A stretch of DNA of 63,514 nucleotides from assembly GCA_016928095.1 (NCBI GenBank), contig JAFGLL010000043.1:1-63514 (forward strand), read 5' to 3'. The position numbers were made by a program, and so were the translations under genes. Shown here piece by piece: positions 27,151 to 33,522 of the stretch (position 1 is the first letter of the stretch; every line of letters starts with the position of its first letter). This stretch comes from Thermoplasmatota archaeon (GTDB lineage: Archaea; Thermoplasmatota; Penumbrarchaeia; Penumbrarchaeales; Penumbrarchaeaceae). Under the pieces are notes generated by a model. That model was not told where the DNA came from and searched no databases. It saw nothing but the letters and a program-made list of their open reading frames with translations.

Positions 27151-27542
27151 TCCTTTATCGAAAGCAGAACCGGGACGAGGTCCCTTGTCAGGGTAAGGTT
27201 CAGGACCAGTGTTTCCTTCACCTCGTATCGGCTCGATAACAGTTCACGACCGGCACCATGCAATACCGCTACCCACAGGTCTCCGCTGTCCGATAGAGAA
27301 CCGATAAGGTCATCGATGATGTCCAACATTATATTACCTGGATCCCAGTAGATGATGATATCGAAGGTGGACCCCTCCGGGAGTTCCTCACCCCCATCCA
27401 CGATGAAGGTGTCCATGGGGAGGACCTTTTCCAACCAATCCTTGAAGGCCCCGGGGACACCGACAAGTGCGATCTTCCTGCCAGTGTCCATGTTCACGTT
27501 CCTCAATATGTCCGTCCGGGAACAGAGATAGAACCCTTCCAT
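27126..27542 (-). CDS. Hypothetical protein, DUF3052-like pattern
   Basis: The 138-residue soluble protein has a Rossmann-like opening (KIALVGVPGAFKDWLEKVLP), an FDIIIYWDPGNI strand and SLSDSGDLWVAVLHGAGREL. The order of GVPG, a hydrophobic strand and DxGxLWV resembles DUF3052 proteins, but I cannot confirm this. An ATG 17 codons in (27491) is an alternative start. A TTCATTATTCC run about 25 bases upstream would give a leaderless mRNA from 27542. The last 25 bases overlap rnhB on the other strand. Confidence 0.5.
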   Translation of the reverse strand: MEGFYLCSRTDILRNVNMDTGRKIALVGVPGAFKDWLEKVLPMDTFIVDGGEELPEGSTFDIIIYWDPGNIMLDIIDDLIGSLSDSGDLWVAVLHGAGRELLSSRYEVKETLVLNLTLTRDLVPVLLSIKDQKSPKVL

Positions 27543-27600
27543 AACATGGGGTATAGGATAGGAATAATGAAAAACTTGCTGCAGGAAAAGCCGGGTCGGA

Positions 27601-27768
27601 TCATCCGCCCCGGGATTCTTTTGCCTTCATCCTCAGGCCTTTGTATCCGCATTTGCGGCACTGCTGGGCTTTCACAGCGTTCCTGGCATAGCATTTCATG
27701 CAGACCTTTCTGATCAATCTGCGCTTCTCGACTATCGCCCTGATCTCGGGGTCCAAGCTCTTTGCCAT
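27601..27768 (-). CDS. rpl40e: 50S ribosomal protein L40e
   Basis: This small gene encodes 55 residues. [20 protein letters not shown] is the archaeal L40e N-terminus, and the zinc finger cysteines are in [10 protein letters not shown] and QCRKCGYKG (two CxxC pairs). It ends in a basic tail. The ATG has an SD (GGTGAT) upstream, and a TATA box at 27803-27813 gives a leader of roughly 10-15 bases. It is transcribed in the same direction as the membrane-anchored protein gene to its right. Confidence 0.95.
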   Translation of the reverse strand: MAKSLDPEIRAIVEKRRLIRKVCMKCYARNAVKAQQCRKCGYKGLRMKAKESRGG

Positions 27769-27802
27769 CAGAATCACCAGGTGTGGGGGCTAAAGAATGG
27801 TC

Positions 27803-27813
27803 ATATATAAAAC
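27803..27813 (-). promoter_or_regulatory. TATA box of the L40e gene
   Basis: On the minus strand this reads TTTTATATATG, about 40 bases before the L40e ATG. The predicted transcript would keep the GGTGAT SD. Confidence 0.6.
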
Positions 27814-27835
27814 TTCTTGGAATCCCGATGGTCCC

Positions 27836-28600
27836 TTACCACGGGGCCCCTACCCAATCCTCCAGTGTGCCGGTGTCGATCCTGGTATTGTAGAAGAACT
27901 GCAGGGAGCCTTCCCCGTCGAGGATTATGAACTGCTTCATCTCGAAACCGCCGCCCTCATCGGGTTTTGGTCTGGCCGAGTAATCGAGCCACATCTCGAT
28001 CACATGGCAGTTGTCATATTCTATCTCCACAGAGCTATTGCAGTAGTAGGCATCGTCCATATCGATCCTGACAAGGTTCGATCCATTGTTGTACAACATG
28101 TTCGACACCACCCCTCCCCCAAAAGATATGTGACGGCCGTTGAAGTACAGGCCGGATGCCCTCAGGTCGGGGTCCTCCCCGGACCTCAGTCTTAATACCA
28201 CGACCTTCAAGAGCTTCTCAGTTGCGGAATATCTCATGGTGTAATGTCCGAAGGTATGGGAACCTTCGAGCTCCGTGATATGCCCCGAATAATGGTCCAG
28301 GTTCTCTTTCGATATGTAATTGGCCCTCCCCTCTGCAGGTTTGAACATGGGGATCAGGCCGTTATCCCTGGGAGCCACTTCCAGGATGAGACCTAGGTCC
28401 AGACCTTCTGCTGTTTGGATCATCTGGAGACCTTCTTCATCCTCGGATGTACGTTCCATATCGACCACATAGACATGATCTTGGGAATCTTGTAACCCCT
28501 CCATTTTCAGGTAAAGCAATGTTACCAATGCTCCCATAATGATGATAGCAATCACTAATATGGCGCTTCCGATAACAACAGATATCAGATACTTACCCAT
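27836..28600 (-). CDS. Signal-anchored extracellular protein, hypothetical
   Basis: The 254-residue protein starts with a short basic end and one long hydrophobic helix (residues 5-32). The remainder is a soluble beta-rich domain with few Lys and many Asp and Glu, so it is probably outside the cell. Two Cys lie about 19 residues apart (YYCNSS and DNCHV) and could pair. There is no class III pilin signal cleavage site that I recognise. The ATG has GGGAGAT upstream and a TTTAATAAA box farther out. No family recognised. Confidence 0.6.
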   Translation of the reverse strand: MGKYLISVVIGSAILVIAIIIMGALVTLLYLKMEGLQDSQDHVYVVDMERTSEDEEGLQMIQTAEGLDLGLILEVAPRDNGLIPMFKPAEGRANYISKENLDHYSGHITELEGSHTFGHYTMRYSATEKLLKVVVLRLRSGEDPDLRASGLYFNGRHISFGGGVVSNMLYNNGSNLVRIDMDDAYYCNSSVEIEYDNCHVIEMWLDYSARPKPDEGGGFEMKQFIILDGEGSLQFFYNTRIDTGTLEDWVGAPW

Positions 28601-28696
28601 CCTATCTCCCTATCTGTATCACTATCTGGGTTTATTAAAACTTGCTTTCTATGTCAAGTGGTCTTCCGAAATGGAGGAGGTGCCGTGGGAAGGGCA

Positions 28697-29479
28697 TCAG
28701 ATCCACGGATCGGATCCCTGGCTATAGAACTTTACTTCAGGATTACCTATTAGCCCCAGGAGGACGTTGGCCCATGCGAGCTTCTTCCACTTGAACTCGT
28801 TCTCCTCGGGGTCCAGGCTCTCCATTCTGAGGCCTCCGTCGCCTATCTTGGGTGCTACCTCGTTGAAGTTGAAACCCAGAAGGGTTATCGAGCGTGCCCC
28901 GAAATGCTGTGCAAGGAATGCCGCCCTGTCTCCGTCGGTGAACCCTCCATAGTTGACGAGGCCGCCCACATCGGCCGGATCGACCTGGGTCGTTCCGAGA
29001 ACGCTGCCAAAGAGCCTCGGTCCGACCTTTTTCAGGATCTTCATGTTATCGCCGTGAGCATGGACCAGCATGACGGACCCTCTTGAGAGGCATTGTATCT
29101 GGTCCTCCACACCTCCGTCAAGGTCCGTCACGATGATATGCGGGATCAGGGCCCTTCCCAGAAGGGTCGAGGTCGCGCCGTCCGCTGAGATCAGCATATC
29201 TTTACCGGTCGAAGAGCCTATCCATGTACCTCTCCCCCTCTTCTCCCCGATCAGGCGGTCCAATTCCATTTCCAGGTCGGGTCCGGCGCCAAGGACATAT
29301 GTGTCCCTTCCTTCCAGCATCCTTTCCAATTCCAGAACGATCTCGGTCTGTTGCTGTATCCTGCTGTTGGAGAGCAGTATATCGACGAGCATGTTGGAGG
29401 CCATGATATCGGCATCCCGGTCGAGACCGAGGTCACTTGCTATCTGATGATAATAGGGAAGCCAGTAGATAACCTCCAT
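28697..29479 (-). CDS. MptE-like 6-hydroxymethyl-7,8-dihydropterin pyrophosphokinase (DUF115)
   Basis: MptE activates 6-hydroxymethyl dihydropterin with ATP for methanopterin or folate synthesis in archaea. The family signature is present in order: VLGAGPDLE, SADGATSTLL, IIVTDLDGGVEDQ, VHAHGDNM, LGTTQVDP, GGFTDGDRAAFLA and TLLGFNFNEV, closing with FKWKKLAWANVLL. Length (260 aa) is close to the family norm. Its SD (GGAGGG) lies in a perfect inverted repeat that also contains the stop codon of the upstream gene. Use for tetrahydromethanopterin or another pterin is not decided by the window. Confidence 0.88.
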   Translation of the reverse strand: MEVIYWLPYYHQIASDLGLDRDADIMASNMLVDILLSNSRIQQQTEIVLELERMLEGRDTYVLGAGPDLEMELDRLIGEKRGRGTWIGSSTGKDMLISADGATSTLLGRALIPHIIVTDLDGGVEDQIQCLSRGSVMLVHAHGDNMKILKKVGPRLFGSVLGTTQVDPADVGGLVNYGGFTDGDRAAFLAQHFGARSITLLGFNFNEVAPKIGDGGLRMESLDPEENEFKWKKLAWANVLLGLIGNPEVKFYSQGSDPWI

Positions 29480-29486
29480 GCGATCC

Positions 29487-29500
29487 CTCCGTTAACGGAG
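29487..29500 (-). promoter_or_regulatory. Perfect 14-base inverted repeat over a stop codon and the next gene's SD
   Basis: CTCCGTTAACGGAG is an exact palindrome. In the mRNA it can form a five-pair stem with a UUAA loop. The UAA stop of the DUF373 gene (29492-29494) lies in the loop, and the right arm is the first part of the GGAGGG SD of the MptE-like gene. A ribosome reading the upstream gene would open the hairpin, coupling the two (inference). Confidence 0.45.
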
Positions 29501-30577
29501 CCAGCTGTTCCTCCCCTTGCTGCCGGTCTTGGTCCGGTTGTAGGTGTATACTATCCCACCCACTATCAGAAGGAACACCCCTATGAACATGAAGATGAGG
29601 TTCTCGGTATAATCGAAGTTTCGGTCGAACCCGATGAAACCGATGAAATTGAACGCTGTACTGGCGATGAAATATATGGCGGCCAGAGACAGGAGCATCA
29701 CCCAGGTGGACCGGATGAACCTGTTGGTCCTGATATAAGTATCCAGAGAGCTTCCCATTGTATAGGACAAGGCCGCGAGAATGATCCAGATCCACACGGA
29801 ATCCAGGAACTCGAAGATGAACCTTATGACATCCTCTTCACGTCTGGCGTCAAGGAAGCTGATCACGAAGCCTGTCAGGACCAGTATCAATGTCAGGAAC
29901 ACTCCCGCAAAAAGCAGATACCTCCTGGTACGAAGGGCATCCCGCGTGTCATCGAACACCCTGGACACCTGCTCTTCGACGTTCAGGGCTTTCACCATGA
30001 GGAAGGTCGCCAGGGCGGTGATCATCAGGCCTATGGAGATCTCCCACCTTCCAAGTATCATGAGGACCCCCCACATGATGAACATTAGGGAAAGAGGGAC
30101 TATGATCTTCTTTCCGATCTTGGGGTTCTTGAAAGCGGACATGATTATGTAATACGTTGACTCAAGGTTCTGCTGCTGCTTCACCACGACACGGGCTATG
30201 TGCTCGATCTGCACCTTCTGGGAGATCAACGGTAGTATCACCTCGTCCTCTGCCCCGTCCGATACGAGCACGACCGTGTCAGGTGCGAACTGTTCGATGA
30301 CGGCATAGAACTGCCTGATCAGATTTGCGTCGGACTGGACCCCCACCATCTTATCACCGCAGATGGTGGCGATCTCGACTTCCCTTCCCATTTCCCTGTA
30401 TTTATTGAAAAGCTTGAGTCCCATGAGCATGACGTTCGCATCGGAATCTTCCGGGTCCTCGATGCCAAGGGCTATAACGGCCTTGAGATTGTGCTTTCTT
30501 CCGATGACTGGACTTGTGACCTTACCTTTCTCTCCAAGGTCATCGTCCCGGTCCACGCAGAGTATCAGTGTTTTCAT
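29492..30577 (-). CDS. DUF373 family membrane protein
   Basis: The ATG at 30577 is about 28 bases after a TATATAA box, so the mRNA is probably leaderless and the first nine codons of the longer open frame are untranslated. The protein has 361 residues. The soluble N-terminal half begins TLILCVDRDDDLGEKG, with ALGIEDPEDSDANVM and VLVSDGAEDE, all typical of DUF373. The C-terminal half has about six hydrophobic helices. DUF373 is a conserved archaeal family without a known function. It precedes the MptE-like gene by 12 bases. Confidence 0.85.
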   Translation of the reverse strand: MKTLILCVDRDDDLGEKGKVTSPVIGRKHNLKAVIALGIEDPEDSDANVMLMGLKLFNKYREMGREVEIATICGDKMVGVQSDANLIRQFYAVIEQFAPDTVVLVSDGAEDEVILPLISQKVQIEHIARVVVKQQQNLESTYYIIMSAFKNPKIGKKIIVPLSLMFIMWGVLMILGRWEISIGLMITALATFLMVKALNVEEQVSRVFDDTRDALRTRRYLLFAGVFLTLILVLTGFVISFLDARREEDVIRFIFEFLDSVWIWIILAALSYTMGSSLDTYIRTNRFIRSTWVMLLSLAAIYFIASTAFNFIGFIGFDRNFDYTENLIFMFIGVFLLIVGGIVYTYNRTKTGSKGRNSWLR

Positions 30578-30603
30578 ATACGGTCGGACAATATCAAAAA
30601 GCA

Positions 30604-30610
30604 TATATAA
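30604..30610 (-). promoter_or_regulatory. TATA box for the leaderless DUF373 gene
   Basis: TTATATA on the minus strand is centred about 28 bases before the ATG at 30577. No SD lies between. Confidence 0.65.
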
Positions 30611-30755
30611 TCATATTCGACACAATATCATTTTCCGCTGGTATTTTCTTCTATTAAAGCCGTAAAGGATGTACATCCTCTTCAGTTCCGCGATCGGGGA
30701 TGCCCTTGGGATGTCCCGAGGGTTTGCTTTTTATATCCTTATGGAATGAATGACC

Positions 30756-31067
30756 ATGACCACGAGGAGCATCACCATATACAGGGTATACCAACTATCT
30801 TCCCACAGGACCCTTGGTTTCTACACTGGTGATGAGGAGGCGGTGATGACCTTCTGCAATCTCAAGTTCGATGTCTCCCAGGATGATATTGCACTGGAGA
30901 GGGTCCCTGTTAGACAGGTGACAAGAACGGAGGTTATGTGCTTTGGCGAGGTCCTATCCCAGCTCCGCGAGCACAAACAAAGGATCATGGAACTCGAGGC
31001 ACAGGCGGATGAAGTGGGGATGAGGGACGATGTCGTCAAATTGCTGGAAGAGTCCTGCATAGTGTAG
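30756..31067 (+). CDS. Hypothetical soluble protein
   Basis: This is a protein of about 103 residues. A TTTTTATATCC run centred near 30733 is 23 bases before the ATG at 30756; another ATG two codons earlier (30750) is closer to the box. The N-terminal part (SITIYRVYQLSSHRTLGFYT) looks like a beta-hairpin domain with TGDEEAV; the C-terminal part (LREHKQRIMELEAQADEVG) is a charged helix, possibly a short coiled coil. No family recognised. It converges with the XTP pyrophosphatase gene. Confidence 0.55.
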   Translation: MTTRSITIYRVYQLSSHRTLGFYTGDEEAVMTFCNLKFDVSQDDIALERVPVRQVTRTEVMCFGEVLSQLREHKQRIMELEAQADEVGMRDDVVKLLEESCIV

Positions 31068-31129
31068 TACCATTTCACAGCTATAGACCGATCCAGGTCA
31101 TCCATTGTTCGAATGTGGTGGAGGTGATA

Positions 31130-31702
31130 TCAACCCCTTGAAAGATATTCCACCAATCCTCTAATGGCCTTGATCCTGTGGCTCATGGCGTTCTTCTCCT
31201 CCACCGACATCTCCGCGAATGTCATTGATCTTCCTTCGGGGATGAAGATCGGATCGTAACCGAACCCCTGTTTGCCTCTTTCCTCGTATGATATCATCCC
31301 CCTGCACTCCCCCCTGAAAAGGCTTACCCCTTTCCCCGGGAGATAGAGACCCATCACGGTCCGGAATGCGGCCCCTCTGTCGTTTCTATCCCCCATCAGG
31401 TCCAGTATGCCCCTGTTGCCGATCGTCCTGTGGACATACGATGAATAGACACCCGGGAATCCCCCGAGGGCATCGATGAACAGACCCGAATCATCCTTCA
31501 CGAAGGGTTCATTGATATCCCCCTCTTTATTGATGATATCCATCCCCTTCAGTATGACCTCTTCGAGATGGTCTGCTTGTGTCTCGATGAAGTTTCGCTT
31601 CAACAGCTTCACCTCCATACCGAGAGGTTGCAACCATCTGTCGATCTCCTTGAACTTGCCCATGTTCCCCGTGAGCAGATAGATCGTCCTGATATCTTTC
31701 AT
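31130..31702 (-). CDS. rdgB: XTP/dITP pyrophosphatase (HAM1/RdgB family)
   Basis: The enzyme hydrolyses non-canonical purine triphosphates to protect DNA and RNA. The core motifs are LTGNMGKFKEI near the N-terminus, VKDDSGLFIDALGGFPGVYS in the centre, GKQGFGYDPIFIPEG, and SHRIKAIR at the end. I start at the ATG at 31702, which overlaps the Kae1-Bud32 stop by one base (TAATG) and has GAGGTGG upstream. An in-frame ATG three codons earlier would lie inside the upstream gene. This coupling with a tRNA t6A gene is a common archaeal arrangement. Confidence 0.93.
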   Translation of the reverse strand: MKDIRTIYLLTGNMGKFKEIDRWLQPLGMEVKLLKRNFIETQADHLEEVILKGMDIINKEGDINEPFVKDDSGLFIDALGGFPGVYSSYVHRTIGNRGILDLMGDRNDRGAAFRTVMGLYLPGKGVSLFRGECRGMISYEERGKQGFGYDPIFIPEGRSMTFAEMSVEEKNAMSHRIKAIRGLVEYLSRG

Positions 31703-33423
31703 TATATCCACCTCTCGCTCATGTACCTTCCTCTCTTGGTGATCTCCATAAGCTTCCCTCGTATCATTTCAGCATCCGGATTCTCATGGTAGTATCCGCT
31801 CCAAAGCTCATCCTCCATTCCATGGAGCCCCTCATGGGTGGAAGAGAACACCTCGAAGAAGAGCCTTAGATCGACCCCCTTCTTTTCGATCTCGGCCGAT
31901 ATCTCCGACAGGGAGCAGTCGATCAGTCCCAGCTTTGGGTTCTCACCGCCTTCCAGAAGAATGAAGTTCGAGGTCGTCAGGTCTCCGTGCACGATGTTGT
32001 TCCGATGGAGCATCCCGATCATCGAACCGATCTCCCTGAGAGACCCTCTCTGGTCTTCCTCCTTCATGATGTTGAGAAGGTGGGCCAATCTAGGACCCTT
32101 GAGCATTTCCATGACGAGAGATCCCTGATGCATGTCCACATCGATGACGTACGGGGTCCTGATCCCGATGGAACGTATCGCGGCCAGCATCCTGGCCTCG
32201 TTCCTGATCCGGGTGGACACTATCCTCTCCTCTATCTCCGTTAGCCTGTAACCTTTGGGTAGCCTGATCTTACGAACAACATCCATACCGCCGAGATCCT
32301 CGGCCGTTATCAATGCCTCCGCCCCTCTTCCCAGTACCGTTCCGGGAGAAGCTGCCTGGCCCGTTTCCAGGGAGGCTGTTCCGGGGGTCTCTATCATCCC
32401 CATCTCCCTGCTGGCCCTCCAGGTCACATCGACCATATCGGTCCTGAACCTCTGATCGATCACCGTTTCTTCCATGGTGTGGGAGATGCCCGCTTCGAAC
32501 ATGCGCTGTCCTAGAAATGCTATCATGGCCCCATTGTCGACGGCAAGGGGGGGGGGAGGGGCGTAGCTTCTCCCGCCTCTCTCCCGGGCCATTATATCCA
32601 CCATGGTCCTCAACCTTGAATTGCAGGCAACTCCGCCTCCCAGCAGGACCTCGTCACATCCGATGTGGGCCATAGCCCTCTCCGTAACCTCGCAGAGCAT
32701 GGAGAAGCAGGTCTCCTGGACCGAATGGCAGATGGAATGGACAGATACTCCCTTTTTTCTGAGAGCAAGGGCGGCTGTCATGATACCGGAAAATGATATA
32801 TCCATTCCCTTTACCGAGTATGGAAGGTCCAGAAGCTCTATCCCCCCTCCTTCCTCTCCTTTTGTGGCTGGATCACTATCTCCTTTCGCCAGCCTCTCTA
32901 TCCTGGGTCCTGCCGGAAAGGGTATGCCCATCTCCCTGCCAAGTTTGTCCAGCATGTTGCCGATACCAATGTCGAGCGTCTCCCCGAGGACCCGGTATCT
33001 GCCTTTGACGAAAGCTATGATCTGTGTATTACCACCGGAGGCGTATAGTAGCACGGGTTCTTCAGCACCTAGAAGGGAGCCTATCTCCAGATGGGCAACG
33101 CAGTGATTGGCCCCCACGATCGGAATGGAATTCTTGAGCGACAGGACCCTGGCAATGGTCGCCCCGACCCTCAGACATGGGCCCAGGCCCGGCCCTCTCG
33201 AGAATGCAACCAGATCAAGGTCCCGATCATCGACAGCGGCTTCCTCAAGGGCTTTATGGACGATATCGCTGCCGACCCGAACATGGTGGTCGGCCGCTTC
33301 TCTGGGGTGTATCCCTCCTTCCTCCGGGAGATACATGTCCCTGACATTGGAAATAATGGAGCCGTCCCTGACGACACCGGCCCCGAAAGTGTGTGCAGTG
33401 GATTCTATGCCCAGAACGAGCAT
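31702..33423 (-). CDS. Fused Kae1-Bud32: t6A tRNA threonylcarbamoyl transferase plus its kinase
   Basis: The protein is 573 aa. Residues 1 to about 325 are Kae1/TsaD, which transfers the threonylcarbamoyl group to A37 of ANN-reading tRNAs: MLVLGIESTAHTFGAGVV start, HCVAH with metal ligands His107 and His111, and LLGGGVACNSRLR. Residues about 350-573 are Bud32, a small kinase/ATPase that supports Kae1: VHGDLTTSNFIL holds the catalytic aspartate and asparagine. The usual DFG-type motif reads DCS here (LIDCSLSEIS). The fusion is known in Methanocaldococcus and other archaea. ATG 33423 is 27 bases from a TTAAATAA box, indicating a leaderless mRNA; upstream ATGs at 33435 and 33477 are less likely. 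Confidence 0.95.
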   Translation of the reverse strand: MLVLGIESTAHTFGAGVVRDGSIISNVRDMYLPEEGGIHPREAADHHVRVGSDIVHKALEEAAVDDRDLDLVAFSRGPGLGPCLRVGATIARVLSLKNSIPIVGANHCVAHLEIGSLLGAEEPVLLYASGGNTQIIAFVKGRYRVLGETLDIGIGNMLDKLGREMGIPFPAGPRIERLAKGDSDPATKGEEGGGIELLDLPYSVKGMDISFSGIMTAALALRKKGVSVHSICHSVQETCFSMLCEVTERAMAHIGCDEVLLGGGVACNSRLRTMVDIMARERGGRSYAPPPPLAVDNGAMIAFLGQRMFEAGISHTMEETVIDQRFRTDMVDVTWRASREMGMIETPGTASLETGQAASPGTVLGRGAEALITAEDLGGMDVVRKIRLPKGYRLTEIEERIVSTRIRNEARMLAAIRSIGIRTPYVIDVDMHQGSLVMEMLKGPRLAHLLNIMKEEDQRGSLREIGSMIGMLHRNNIVHGDLTTSNFILLEGGENPKLGLIDCSLSEISAEIEKKGVDLRLFFEVFSSTHEGLHGMEDELWSGYYHENPDAEMIRGKLMEITKRGRYMSERWI

Positions 33424-33445
33424 GTTGGTCGGCATGATGGTGTGA

Positions 33446-33453
33446 TTATTTAA
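33446..33453 (-). promoter_or_regulatory. TATA box of the Kae1-Bud32 operon
   Basis: TTAAATAA on the minus strand is centred 27 bases before the ATG at 33423. This decides among three in-frame start codons. Confidence 0.6.
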
Positions 33454-33522
33454 CCTGTGCCCCGGTGAAGTATCCATACCCGCAATGGCTGCGTCCCCGC
33501 TATCCTATCTGGTCACCTTCCA

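Noticed and set aside
27503..27694. 63-codon frame with cysteines near L40e
   Set aside because: It is the L40e coding sequence read in the wrong frame; the correct frame (27601-27768) gives a complete L40e.
29351..30088. 245-codon open frame on the plus strand
   Set aside because: It spans parts of two convincing genes on the other strand (DUF115 and DUF373) and has no motif.
32548..32562. Long G run inside the Kae1 region, possible frameshift
   Set aside because: The opposite strand encodes consecutive prolines just before LAVDNGAMIA, as Kae1 proteins do, and the frame continues correctly on both sides.
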